A DNA stretch of 64,000 nt. Source: Gp1-AA133 sp963850425 (GTDB lineage Bacteria; Acidobacteriota; Terriglobia; Terriglobales; Acidobacteriaceae). The number at the start of each line of letters is the position of its first letter. Position 1 is the stretch's first letter. The notes below the pieces were generated by a model. That model was not told the origin of the DNA. It did not search any database and saw nothing but the letters and a program-made list of their open reading frames with translations. The stretch is taken from the NCBI GenBank assembly GCA_963850425.1, contig CAWKLF010000001.1:868001-932000 (forward strand), given 5' to 3'. A program made the position numbers and the translations under genes. This document shows positions 18,380-27,437 of the stretch, piece after piece.

Positions 18380-18954
18380 GAAGGGACAGTATAGGGAAAG
18401 AGTCGTCGGTCGTCGGCCCTCGGTCGTCGGCTTAAAATCTAGTCGTTGGTCGTTGGTCGTTGGCTAAATTCCTTTGTCTTCGGTCTTCGGCTGAATTCTT
18501 CTCTTTCAAGGGTCTGATTCGAACCGGCGTGCATTTTGGGCTGTTCTGCAGTCGAATTCTGTTTTCTTGAAGCTTTAGTTGGCGATTAGAAGCCCCCAGA
18601 TCGACGATTGCACCTTCGGCCGACCGAAACCATCACCCCCGGTACGAAATGCGCCTATAAGTCGTCTAATCGCGATTAGCAGGCACTCTGGAGATCGTCT
18701 GCGGGGGTTTTTTCGATGGAGGCGCGGCCCAAGGCGTCGTTTCTCATCAATATCAATTAGCTATTGTCATGAGTGGCAATGATTTAAGTACATTTCCGGC
18801 GAAGAGTATGGTTGGCGACGGCCGACGTTGAAGTTTTGCCGACCGCTGCCGCTCATCTCCCGGCCTCGACCGAAAGGCGCCCACCTCCGTCGAAGGTTTC
18901 GCCAACGATTAAGGACCAACGACCGACGACTGTTCTACAATATCTCTTCCACCC
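18380..18954. other. selB-purL divergent spacer with inverted microsatellite repeats and a structured segment
   Basis: No gene seen. GTCGTCGGTCGTCGG and GTCGTTGGTCGTTGG units occupy 18395-18470. The reverse complement of the same units appears at about 18900-18935 (CCAACGACCGACGAC), immediately before purL, so the spacer is bounded by inverted copies. Between them, 18581-18712 contains an inverted repeat (GCGATTAGA / TCTAATCGC) and ends in GCGGGGGTTTTTTC; this is listed separately. Confidence 0.6.
18581..18712 (+). ncRNA. Possible structured RNA or terminator-like element upstream of purL
   Basis: GCGATTAGA (18582-18590) can pair with TCTAATCGC (18665-18673). A CCCCC run (18593-18597) could pair with GGGGG (18703-18707), which is followed directly by TTTTTT. 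An inner TTCGG-CCGAC-CGAA hairpin lies between. This could be a leader with a transcription terminator, about 240 bases before purL, but it matches no riboswitch class I can name. Confidence 0.25.
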
Positions 18955-21327
18955 ATGACCCAGCCTCAGAACCCAGCCATCACTCCGGAGCTTATCCGGG
19001 AGCACGGCTTGACGCCGGAGGAGTACGCCAAAATCGAGCAGTTGCTGGGCGGGCGCGCGCCAACACTGACCGAGCTCGGCATCTTCAGCGTGATGTGGAG
19101 CGAGCACTGCTCCTACAAGTCGTCGCGCGTCCACCTGAAGCGGTTGCCCACGCGCAGCAAGCTGGTGGTGCAGGGGCCGGGGGAAAACGCGGGCATCATC
19201 GATATCGGCGACGGGTGGGCATGCGCCTTCAAGATCGAGTCGCACAATCACCCGTCGTTTATTGAACCCTTTCAGGGGGCGACCACCGGAGTGGGCGGGA
19301 TCCTGCGCGACATTTTCACGATGGGGGCGCGGCCGGTGGCGGTGATGGATTCGCTTCGGTTTGGGCCGATTGAAACAGCCGAGCTTCGCTCGGCCGGGCA
19401 GCCGGGGGCGGCTGTCCCCACGCGGGCCGAGATTCATAAGAATCACTCCATCATGGAGGGCGTGGTCAGCGGGGTTGCTTCTTACGGAAATTGCTTCGGT
19501 GTGCCGAACCTGGGCGGGGAGACGCAGTTTGAAAGCTGCTATTCGGGAAATCCCCTGGTGAATGCTTTTGCGCTGGGATTGGTGCGGCGCGACCAGATTT
19601 TCTACGCCAAGGCGGCGGGCGAGGGGAATCCGGTTATTTATGTGGGAGCGAAGACCGGGCGCGACGGAATTCACGGGGCGACCATGGCTTCGGAAGAATT
19701 CAGCGAGGCGTCGGAAGCGAAGCGGCCGAACGTGCAGGTGGGGGATCCATTTCTTGAGAAGCTTTTGCTCGAGGCATGTCTCGAAGCCATGCAGACGGGC
19801 GCGGTGGTCGGCATTCAGGACATGGGGGCTGCGGGTCTGACCTGTTCGACTTGCGAAATGGGTGCGCGCGGGAAGGTTGGGCTCGAGATTGAGCTGGATC
19901 GTGTGCCGCAGCGCGAGACGGGCATGTCGGCGTACGAAATCATGCTTTCGGAATCGCAGGAGCGCATGCTGCTGGTGGCCGAAAAGGGGCGCGAGCAGGA
20001 AGTGTTTCGCGTTTTCGAGAAGTGGGGATTGGATGCGGTCGAAGTGGGGCATGTGACACGCGATAACGTGATGCGCGTGCGGCAGCACGGGGAACTGGTG
20101 GCGGAGATTCCGAACGAGGCGTTGACCGATGATGCGCCTTTATATAAGCGGCCGCTGGAGCGGTGGGAGCCGCCGGTGCAGCGCGAGATGCCGGAGAACA
20201 TCCCCACCCTAACCGCAAAGGACGCGGTCAGGATAGGGCACCCCGCCGAGTCGAGGGATCTGACACCAAACTTCAAACGCCTTCTGGCGAGCCCGAACAT
20301 TTGCGGGAAGCGGTGGGTGTGGCAGCAATATGACCACATGGTGCAGACCAATACTGTGGAGGGTCCGGGCGCGGGGGATGCGGGCGTGATTCGCATCAAG
20401 GGGTCGCAGCGCGGGCTGGCGATGGCTTTGGATGGGAATGGGCGTTGGTGCTATCTCGATCCGAGGCTGGGTGCGATGCATGCGGTGGCGGAGGCCTGCC
20501 GCAATGTGGCTTGCGCAGGGGCTACGCCGATTGGTGCGACGAATTGCCTCAACTTCGGAAATCCGGAGAAGCCGCAGATTATGTGGCAGTTCTCGCAAGT
20601 GGTGGATGGGATCACCAGGGCTTGCGAGGAACTCGAAGTGCCGGTTACCGGTGGCAATGTCAGCTTCTACAACGAGACTTTGGGCGAAGGCATTTATCCA
20701 ACGCCGGTGCTGGGCATTGTCGGCATTCTCGAAGACGTGCACAAAGCGGCGAAGATGGAGTTTCGCGAGGAAGGGCGCACGATTGTGCTATTGCGCGCGA
20801 GTGAGCCGGGCGATATCACCGATGCAGAATCGGAATTTGGGTCATCGGAGTACGCGAAAGAGATTCTTGGGGCGGTATGGGGATATCCGCCGAATCTGGA
20901 TTTGGAGAAGGAAGCAATGCTCCAGAAGGGCCTGATCGAGATGATTCACACCGGGCTGGTGGAGTCGGCGCACGATTGTTCTTCGGGCGGCCTGGCGGTG
21001 ACCTTGGCAGAGTGCGCCTTTCCAAAGGGGATCGGGTTGCGGGTGGATGTGGCTTCGAACCGGCTTCCGGCGGAATTTGCGCTGTTTGGCGAGGATGCAA
21101 GCCGTGTCGTACTAGCTTGCGACCCCGCGCGTCTGGCCGGAATCAAACAAGTGGCGGGGAAGCACGGGCTTAGCGTCGATGTGCTGGGTGAGACCGTTGC
21201 CGGGCAGGTGGAGATTCGGCTGGATGGGCGGATGATGATTTCGGCTTCGGTGGGCGACTTGAGCGAGGCTTACGAGTCGGCGCTGGAGAAGGCGTTGCGA
21301 ACGGAACCGGAGGCGGTGGCCGTGTGA
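18955..21327 (+). CDS. purL: Phosphoribosylformylglycinamidine synthase subunit PurL
   Basis: Synthase subunit for the fourth step of purine synthesis (FGAR to FGAM); works with PurQ and PurS. The 790-residue product is a small-type PurL with FSVMWSEHCSYKSS at the start, ATP-binding HNHPSFIEPFQGATTGVGG, DMGAAGLTCS and DCSSGGLAV. It is longer than usual small PurL (about 730-750). The excess is explained by two in-frame segments absent from the family: about residues 142-158 (AELRSAGQPGAAVPTRAE) and about 417-432 (PTLTAKDAVRIGHPAE), both with palindromic DNA. purF follows 213 bases downstream. Confidence 0.97.
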   Translation: MTQPQNPAITPELIREHGLTPEEYAKIEQLLGGRAPTLTELGIFSVMWSEHCSYKSSRVHLKRLPTRSKLVVQGPGENAGIIDIGDGWACAFKIESHNHPSFIEPFQGATTGVGGILRDIFTMGARPVAVMDSLRFGPIETAELRSAGQPGAAVPTRAEIHKNHSIMEGVVSGVASYGNCFGVPNLGGETQFESCYSGNPLVNAFALGLVRRDQIFYAKAAGEGNPVIYVGAKTGRDGIHGATMASEEFSEASEAKRPNVQVGDPFLEKLLLEACLEAMQTGAVVGIQDMGAAGLTCSTCEMGARGKVGLEIELDRVPQRETGMSAYEIMLSESQERMLLVAEKGREQEVFRVFEKWGLDAVEVGHVTRDNVMRVRQHGELVAEIPNEALTDDAPLYKRPLERWEPPVQREMPENIPTLTAKDAVRIGHPAESRDLTPNFKRLLASPNICGKRWVWQQYDHMVQTNTVEGPGAGDAGVIRIKGSQRGLAMALDGNGRWCYLDPRLGAMHAVAEACRNVACAGATPIGATNCLNFGNPEKPQIMWQFSQVVDGITRACEELEVPVTGGNVSFYNETLGEGIYPTPVLGIVGILEDVHKAAKMEFREEGRTIVLLRASEPGDITDAESEFGSSEYAKEILGAVWGYPPNLDLEKEAMLQKGLIEMIHTGLVESAHDCSSGGLAVTLAECAFPKGIGLRVDVASNRLPAEFALFGEDASRVVLACDPARLAGIKQVAGKHGLSVDVLGETVAGQVEIRLDGRMMISASVGDLSEAYESALEKALRTEPEAVAV
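19378..19425. repeat. Dispersed repeat in frame inside purL (copy of the 29945-29991 element)
   Basis: GCCGAGCTTCGCTCGGC is identical to the first 17 bases of the intergenic copy at 29945. The rest (CGGGCAGCCGGGGGCGGCTG and TCCCCACGCGGG) corresponds to GGACAGGCGAGGGCGCCTGT and CCCTACGTGG there. Both copies have two hairpins: GCCGAGC/GCTCGGC and the CAGGCG/CGCCTG-type stem. In purL it is inserted between LRFGPIE and IHKNHSIMEGV. Confidence 0.85.
20202..20248. repeat. Second palindromic element in frame inside purL
   Basis: CCCACCCTAACCGC and GCGGTCAGGATAGGGCACC form an imperfect inverted repeat (ACCCTAACCGC against the complement of GCGGTCAGGAT, two mismatches) around AAAGGACG. It is read as PTLTAKDAVRIGHPAE between the conserved ligand-loop end (EMPEN) and DLTPNFKRLLASPNICGKR. 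No second copy is visible in this window. Confidence 0.65.
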
Positions 21328-21540
21328 TTTCAGATTTTCGATCTGAGATTGCAGATTGAAAAGCTTTTAACCGGAAGTTCGCGAAGTTGGCATCAAGTTC
21401 GCAAAGGGAAATCGGAAAAAGCTTGAAACGCAGAGGTCGCGGAGAACGGCCGCAGAGCGCGCACAGAACAGTTGCAGCGCGGAGAAATTCGCTAGAGGAC
21501 GCAGGGGAGATGGAGCGAACCGCTAAGGGCTAAAGGCTAA
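21328..21540. repeat. purL-purF spacer with degenerate repeat copies
   Basis: Contains CAGATTTTCGATCTGAGATT and an AAACGCAGAGGTCGCGGAGA-type copy (21424-21468), related to the 'CCACAGAG' element family. No gene. Confidence 0.6.
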
Positions 21541-22971
21541 ATGCTGAATTCCGACAAATTTCGCGAGGAATGCGGGGTGGTCGCGATCTATGCGCATCCT
21601 GAGGCCGAGAAGCTTGCTTATCTTGGGCTGCACGCTTTGCAGCATCGCGGGCAGGAGTCGGCCGGGATCGTCAGCTCCGATGGCATGACTCTGCATGCGC
21701 ACAAGGCCATGGGGCTGGTGGCGGATATCTTTGTCGAAGATGTATTGGCGAAGCTGCGGGGAACGTTGGCCATCGGGCATACGCGCTATTCGACCGCGGG
21801 TGATTCGGCGCTGCTCAATGCGCAGCCGATCCTGGTGCAGTCGAACAAGGGGTCGATGGCGGTCGCGCACAATGGGAACCTGGTCAATGCCCAGGAGATT
21901 CGCTCTCGGCTAGAGGCGCAGGGATCGATTTTTCAGACCACCAGCGATACCGAAGTGATCGTGCATCTGATTGCGATGTCACGTGAGCACACCCTGCCTG
22001 AGGCAATGGCCGACGCCCTGCGGCGGGTAGAAGGCGCGTTTTCGCTGGTGATGGTTTCGGCAGACAGGGTGTTTGCGGCGCGCGATCCTCGTGGCTTCCG
22101 GCCCCTGGCCATGGGCCGCATTCCGGCGGCGGAAGGCGTGCGCAAGGACACGATTGTGTTTGCGTCCGAGACCTGTGCCTTCGATTTGATCGGCGCGGTG
22201 TACGAGCGCGACGTGAAGCCCGGCGAACTGGTTATCGTGGGTCCCGAGGGCGTGACTTCGCGGTTCTACTCGCCGAGCGGGCCGCAATCGAGCTGCATTT
22301 TCGAACACGTGTATTTTTCGCGTCCCGACAGCCATGTGTTTGGGCGGTCGGTGCAGGAGAGCCGGGAGAACCTGGGACGGCAGCTGGCGCGGGAAGCCGC
22401 GGTCGAGGCGGATGTCGTTGTGCCGGTGCCGGATTCGGGTGTCACCGCGGCCGTGGGCTACGCGGCGGAAAGCGGGCTTCCCTTCCGCTTCGGACTCATC
22501 CGCAATCACTACGTTGGGCGTACATTCATTGAGCCCAAGCAGACGGTGCGGGATTTCGGCGTGCGCTTGAAACTGAACCCGGTGCGGTCGCTGCTGGAGG
22601 GCAAGCGCGTGGTGTTGATCGACGACTCGATCGTGCGCGGCACGACCAGCAAAAAGATTGTCCGCATGGTGCGCAATGCCGGTGCGAAAGAAGTGCACAT
22701 GCGTATATCGTGTCCGCCGACCATTTCGCCGTGCTTTTACGGAGTGGATACGCCTTCCAAGAACCAGCTGATCGCGGCCAATAAGTCCATCGAAGAAATT
22801 CGCGAATATATCGGGGCTGATTCGCTCGCTTATCTTTCTCTGGAAGGCTTGAAGACGGCTTGCGGGGAAGGCGAGAAGACCGATTACTGCACGGCCTGTT
22901 ACACGGGAGTCTACCCAACCAACTGGGTCGATGTCGAAGAAATTCAGGCCGCCACCAGCAGCAAGCGATAA
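21541..22971 (+). CDS. purF: Amidophosphoribosyltransferase PurF
   Basis: Catalyses the first committed step of purine synthesis: PRPP plus glutamine gives phosphoribosylamine. The 476-residue protein has the N-terminal glutaminase domain with the nucleophile in EECGVVAIYAHPE (Cys11 after a short propeptide), HRGQESAG and GHTRYSTAG; the PRPP-binding motif VVLIDDSIVRGTTSKK; and C-terminal cysteines ACGEGEKTDYCTACYTG expected of the [4Fe-4S] type. ATG at 21541. It is downstream of purL, in the same direction and in the same pathway. Confidence 0.98.
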   Translation: MLNSDKFREECGVVAIYAHPEAEKLAYLGLHALQHRGQESAGIVSSDGMTLHAHKAMGLVADIFVEDVLAKLRGTLAIGHTRYSTAGDSALLNAQPILVQSNKGSMAVAHNGNLVNAQEIRSRLEAQGSIFQTTSDTEVIVHLIAMSREHTLPEAMADALRRVEGAFSLVMVSADRVFAARDPRGFRPLAMGRIPAAEGVRKDTIVFASETCAFDLIGAVYERDVKPGELVIVGPEGVTSRFYSPSGPQSSCIFEHVYFSRPDSHVFGRSVQESRENLGRQLAREAAVEADVVVPVPDSGVTAAVGYAAESGLPFRFGLIRNHYVGRTFIEPKQTVRDFGVRLKLNPVRSLLEGKRVVLIDDSIVRGTTSKKIVRMVRNAGAKEVHMRISCPPTISPCFYGVDTPSKNQLIAANKSIEEIREYIGADSLAYLSLEGLKTACGEGEKTDYCTACYTGVYPTNWVDVEEIQAATSSKR

Positions 22972-23322
22972 AATCCATCTTTAGTTTGTAGTTCGCCCAA
23001 CGGCCCGAATTCGCTTGAAGGTCAGGATTGGCAAGAAAAACATTTCCCGCCGTTTCAGCTTGACTCGCAACTTTCCTTGCACTAAAACCTGTGTCCCTGA
23101 CGCAATTCCGCGAGGAACGCTGGGTTGGGAGCCAACCGCGAGCTGGGCGTTATGGATTGCGCCCTAAAGGCAGTCATCCCGTGGAAGCGGCATTTTTGCT
23201 CAGGCCGACGTAAGGCCGAAGTTGACCGGGTGAGCAGCGCCCATTCTCCCGGAAGACCATTCTATGGGGGCGCCGCGCCGTCAACGTCCCTACCGTTCCT
23301 CAACCTCAAGGAGGATTCTTCC
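22972..23322. other. Spacer before the Asp-box protein
   Basis: No gene recognised. A TTGACT (23060-23065) and TAAAAC (23083-23088) pair with a 17-base spacing is a plausible promoter. An upstream extension of the next reading frame starts in this spacer but reads poorly and is not used. Confidence 0.4.
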
Positions 23323-24942
23323 GTGGCCGCTCCCTCGATTCGATACACGCGCCCGCTAGTACTAGCCATGACCGTCGTCGCCATCGGACTCACAGCGCAG
23401 GCGCAAGTTCCTAAACCGCAAAACCTGGAAGATTTTGTCACCTACATGCAGGCTCATCACAAAGCGCCCTTTGACCGCGAGGGTGCGGAGATTCCTCCTG
23501 CCGGCCGGCAACTCCTGGTGCAACGTATGCAAAAGCTGGGACCCGCCAAGCTGGCTTCGATGGCGACTGCCGCTGCTGCGACTGCGGGCACCAACGTGAA
23601 GGTGAATCGCGACCGGAATCCGTGGCCCAAGGCGGAGATTGGGCTGGCCGTGGACCCGGTGAACGGCAAGAATTTCGTGGTGATGTCGAACGATTTCCGG
23701 GAGAACTACGACCATCAGTTCTTCCACGTCTCGACCAACGGCGGGTCGGCCTGGACCGATGACTCGATGGTGATTGGCGTCGACCCGGTCACCGACTTGG
23801 CTCCCTACAACTTCCAGAGCGACCCGGGAGTGGCGTTCGACGACAAGGGACAAAGCTACCTGTCGACGATTTCAGGCAACACGCTGCTGGACTTCAACGT
23901 GGATGGGGTGTACGCGAACTTCGATACGCAGGTGGAGGAGGCGCAAGGCTTTGCCAACGGCGCCTACGCGTCGCTGGTGCCGAATATCGTCGACAACCAG
24001 CAGTGCAGCGGCGCAACCAACTTTGTGTGCCCGGCGCAACTCGATAAGCCGCTCATCACAGTGGACTCAGTACCGGGCAGCCCGAACAACGGCACCATCT
24101 ACGTGTACTACACGCTGTTCTGCAACGATCAACCTTGCGTCGACGGGACGGCGCATGTTCCACCGTTCTCATCGGCGATTCTGGAATCGCATGCCGCCGG
24201 GGCGAACTTGCCGTTCTCTCGGCCCGCGAAAGTGAGCGGGTCGTTTGCGCAGGACCAGTTCTCGGACATGGTCATCGACAGCCACGGCACGCCGCATATT
24301 TTTTTCGATGACTTCACGGCGGCCAGCGGCGTCGTGCGGATGCGGATGTCGACCCGGAAGAACGGCGTGTGGCAGGTGACTCCCACCCCGGTTGCCAGTT
24401 TCTTCTACAACGGCATGAACAGCCTGAATTGGGGTTTCCGGGACTTCGGCACGGTTGCGCCGGGATGCGGCATCGTGGGCGACACGGCCTATTGCGCGTT
24501 CTCGGCCAGCCAGATTGCGGGCGGTCCTCTCGAAGGAACACCCAGCGTGTACGTGGCGGTGGTAAACACGCAGACCGGAACCTCGACCATTCATCGCGTC
24601 AACAACGATCCGTTCGGCAATGGCCGCCATCACTTCTTCCCGTGGGCCACTGGAAAGAGCGACGGCTCGGTCTATGTAGGATGGTACGACGATCGCAACG
24701 ATCCGGCGCTGACCAAGGTGGAATACTTTGTCGGCAAGTCGACCGACGGAGGGAACACCTTCCCGACCCAGCAGGCGGTCAGCACGAAGTCCTTCAATCC
24801 GTGCGTAGGCTTCCCGGGCTGCGGATTCTTCGGCGATTACACGCAGATTGTCGCGGGACCGGACGGGGTGGTGCACGCCGCCTGGGCCGATACTCGCGAT
24901 GGCGCGAGTATGCAGATCTACACGCAGGCGGTTACCTGGTAG
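23323..24942 (+). CDS. Exported Asp-box (BNR/sialidase-like) beta-propeller protein
   Basis: From the GTG at 23323, preceded by AAGGAGG seven bases upstream, the product is 539 residues with a signal peptide (about 1-28, ending TAQAQ). Two Asp-box-like motifs are clear, STNGGSAW and STDGGNTF, marking a sialidase-type beta propeller. Cysteines (CNDQPC, CGIVGDTAYC, CVGFPGC) suggest disulphides in an exported protein. It probably binds or cleaves a glycan or is a structural repeat protein; no sialidase catalytic residues can be asserted. A terminator follows. No neighbouring gene helps with function. Confidence 0.8.
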   Translation: MAAPSIRYTRPLVLAMTVVAIGLTAQAQVPKPQNLEDFVTYMQAHHKAPFDREGAEIPPAGRQLLVQRMQKLGPAKLASMATAAAATAGTNVKVNRDRNPWPKAEIGLAVDPVNGKNFVVMSNDFRENYDHQFFHVSTNGGSAWTDDSMVIGVDPVTDLAPYNFQSDPGVAFDDKGQSYLSTISGNTLLDFNVDGVYANFDTQVEEAQGFANGAYASLVPNIVDNQQCSGATNFVCPAQLDKPLITVDSVPGSPNNGTIYVYYTLFCNDQPCVDGTAHVPPFSSAILESHAAGANLPFSRPAKVSGSFAQDQFSDMVIDSHGTPHIFFDDFTAASGVVRMRMSTRKNGVWQVTPTPVASFFYNGMNSLNWGFRDFGTVAPGCGIVGDTAYCAFSASQIAGGPLEGTPSVYVAVVNTQTGTSTIHRVNNDPFGNGRHHFFPWATGKSDGSVYVGWYDDRNDPALTKVEYFVGKSTDGGNTFPTQQAVSTKSFNPCVGFPGCGFFGDYTQIVAGPDGVVHAAWADTRDGASMQIYTQAVTW

Positions 24943-24979
24943 CACTCAGCTAGTGGCTAGTGGCTGATGGCATGTAGCG

Positions 24980-25010
24980 AAAAGCTCCCGCTCTTGGCGG
25001 GAGCTTTTTA
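24980..25010. terminator. Bidirectional intrinsic terminator
   Basis: AAAAGCTCCCGC, a short TCTT loop, and GGCGGGAGCTTTTT form a long stem with A- and T-runs on the two sides. It lies between convergent genes (Asp-box protein ending 24942 and TonB receptor ending 25047), so it can stop both. Confidence 0.9.
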
Positions 25011-25046
25011 GTATTGATACAGGGGCGGGGCGCTCCATGCGGAGTT

Positions 25047-27275
25047 CTAGAAGTGGAACTTCAGCGCTCCACCCAGCGTGCGCGAGGGGGCGTACTGGAT
25101 GGGAATTTCTTCACTTTCTTTAGCGATCTGGTAAACGCTGTTGGAGACGTTGGTGACGTCGAATTCGAAATCGAGCCGGCGCGGCTCGGTGTTCCACACA
25201 GTTAGACCGGTGGCCAGGTCGCAGGTGAAGTGCTGCGGCAGGCGCGGGCCGTTCTCGACGATGGTTCCACTGCCGTAACGCAGGGCCGTTCCTCCCCAGA
25301 AGCCGCGCCAGCGGTTGTGATAGAAGATTTGCGCGGTGCCGGTGTGCGTCTGGTCAAACGCGGGAACGATGCGCTCGCCCGCGACCAGCGGTTCGTCGCC
25401 GGCGAAGCCTCCCGTAATCGGTCCGTAGAAATATGTGCGGGAAAGCGCGTACTGAAAGCGCCCGGTGATGCCGAGGCGCTCCAGTTGCTTCATGTTCAGC
25501 ACGAGTTCAGCGCCGCTGGAACGGGCGGCATGGAAGTTGATGGGTACGAAGATGCGGCTGATGGAGATTTCGTGGTTTTCGAACGAGTCACGCCCGGTGT
25601 GCAAGTAGGCGTTCAGCTCGAGGCTTACGCGCGGGTGCAATTCCTGCGACCATCCAACCTCGTAGTAGTGCTGGCGGTAGGCGCGCACGTTGCCGACACG
25701 CTGGCCGGGATCGGCGGCGTTGTTCCCGATGAAACTGGCCAGCAGGGAATACTCGATGGGTGGGGGAGAGAAGTAGCGGTTGTAGGCGGCGTGCAGCACG
25801 GACTTCGTGCGATTGAAATGATAAGCGAGCCCGACCCGCGGGCTCACCTGGGCCGCGGTGGTGACCAGGTCGAAGTAGTCGTAGCGGGCGCCGAGATCGA
25901 TCCACAGGTTGCGCACGGGCGAGAAGTGATCCTGCAGATAGAGGCTGGCCTGGCCGCCATGCAGGCCGCCGCTGAAATTTGGAAACACGTCCGGATCGCC
26001 GCGGCTGTCGAAAGAGAAACTCTCGAGTTCCCGCAGGCGAACCAGGTCAACTCCGGCCCTGATGACGTGACCGCGCCACACCTGCGAAAGATCGCTTTTG
26101 ATACCGAGCGTGAGCGGCGCGCGGGATGCCGAAGACAGCGGTGTGTCCGGATCGGTCGTTGGCAACACGCGATCGGATCCAACTCGTTCGTAAAGCGACG
26201 TCGAAAGCAGGGTCTCGGGCGAGAAGGTGTGATGCCAACTCAGGATGGCGGTCTGCTGGCGAAGACGGCGCTTAGCATCGCGTCCCGCTTCCTGATCTTC
26301 CGTAATGTTGGGCTGCTGAAAATTAGCGCCACTGCCCATCAGAAGAAGTTTGAACGCGTCTCTGGTTCCGGCGCGGTAGTCAAACTGCGCGGTCGCGCGC
26401 GAGCCTTTGCCGAAGTCGTAAAGCTCCTTGGGTTCGGGCGGATCGAGATAGCGCCCCGACGTGAATCCGTCGACGAAAAAGTAGTAGCCCAGGTTCCCAG
26501 TCTGTCCGCCGTAGTCGGCATTGAGATCGTAGTTGTCGAGCGTAGCCCCGCGAAAATTCACGTCCCCGTGACCGGCCATGCTCGCGCCCGAGCGGGTGGT
26601 GATGTCGAGCACGCCACCGAAGCGGTTGCCATATTCGGCCGGGAAGCCCCCGGTCATGAGGTCGACGGTCTCGAAAATCTGCGGGCTGACGCCGGGCGAA
26701 AACTGCGGCTGGGTGTTGTCCAGAAACGACACGCCATTGATGAACTCGTGCAGCGAGAACTCAGTGCCGCGCACGGCGAGGAAGTTGTCGTGACTGTCGC
26801 TGGCGCCGGGCATCAGGTTGTTGACGAGGTCATTCGTGTTGTCGGAGATTGGCGCCGGCAGATCTTCCAGATCGCTGTGCGTGAAGGTGTAAGAACTGCC
26901 GGTCTTCTCAGGATCGATGGTCTGATAAGTGGAGCGCACTTCCACCTGCTGCTGAACGGTCTCCTTTTTCTGGAGATCAATCGTCAGAGACAACGGCTGG
27001 CGCGCACGCAGCACGAAACGATGCTCGGCAGGGTAGAAGTTGGCAGCTTCAACCTTCAGCGTGTAAGGGCCGGCCTCGACGGCGTTGAAATGGAAAGCCC
27101 CATCCGCGCCGCTGGCAGAAGATTGCATCTCGCCAGCGTTTTCGCGTTGCAAGTGAACTGCTGCACCGGCGACCGGCATACCAGCCGCATCGTGCACCGT
27201 GCCGTCGACCAGCGTCTGGCCGAGAGAAGATAGAAAAGCTGTGAGCAAGATCACTAACAGGGAGATAAGTCGCAA
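25047..27275 (-). CDS. TonB-dependent receptor with N-terminal carboxypeptidase-regulatory domain
   Basis: Outer-membrane receptor of the acidobacterial/Bacteroidetes type, about 742 residues. It has a signal peptide (LISLLVILLTAFLSSLGQ), a CarboxypepD_reg-like beta domain (about 22-110, GTVHDAAGMPVAGAAVHLQ), a plug domain (about 140-245, FLAVRGTEFSLHEFINGV) and a beta-barrel ending in an aromatic residue (LGGALKFHF). The TTG at 27275 has GAGGAG seven bases upstream, better than the TTG at 27290, which would overlap that ribosome site. Substrate unknown; no associated transporter nearby. Confidence 0.87.
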   Translation of the reverse strand: MRLISLLVILLTAFLSSLGQTLVDGTVHDAAGMPVAGAAVHLQRENAGEMQSSASGADGAFHFNAVEAGPYTLKVEAANFYPAEHRFVLRARQPLSLTIDLQKKETVQQQVEVRSTYQTIDPEKTGSSYTFTHSDLEDLPAPISDNTNDLVNNLMPGASDSHDNFLAVRGTEFSLHEFINGVSFLDNTQPQFSPGVSPQIFETVDLMTGGFPAEYGNRFGGVLDITTRSGASMAGHGDVNFRGATLDNYDLNADYGGQTGNLGYYFFVDGFTSGRYLDPPEPKELYDFGKGSRATAQFDYRAGTRDAFKLLLMGSGANFQQPNITEDQEAGRDAKRRLRQQTAILSWHHTFSPETLLSTSLYERVGSDRVLPTTDPDTPLSSASRAPLTLGIKSDLSQVWRGHVIRAGVDLVRLRELESFSFDSRGDPDVFPNFSGGLHGGQASLYLQDHFSPVRNLWIDLGARYDYFDLVTTAAQVSPRVGLAYHFNRTKSVLHAAYNRYFSPPPIEYSLLASFIGNNAADPGQRVGNVRAYRQHYYEVGWSQELHPRVSLELNAYLHTGRDSFENHEISISRIFVPINFHAARSSGAELVLNMKQLERLGITGRFQYALSRTYFYGPITGGFAGDEPLVAGERIVPAFDQTHTGTAQIFYHNRWRGFWGGTALRYGSGTIVENGPRLPQHFTCDLATGLTVWNTEPRRLDFEFDVTNVSNSVYQIAKESEEIPIQYAPSRTLGGALKFHF

Positions 27276-27437
27276 GTTACAACTCCTCAAAAGCCCACCG
27301 AGCGACTTAGTGTACCGTCAGTCCGCGTTTCGCGAAAGGGGATTCATGGCGGGAATCCGCGAAACGACCAATGATTATGCGGGCCTACGAGCAGCGATAG
27401 TAGTCCATGAGGGAGAGAGGCTTGATGCGACTCACGG

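Noticed and set aside
18500..18525. tRNA-like T-loop TTCGAATC on the minus strand near selB (a possible tRNA-Sec)
   Set aside because: The flanks do not form the T-stem and no acceptor, D or anticodon arms could be found.
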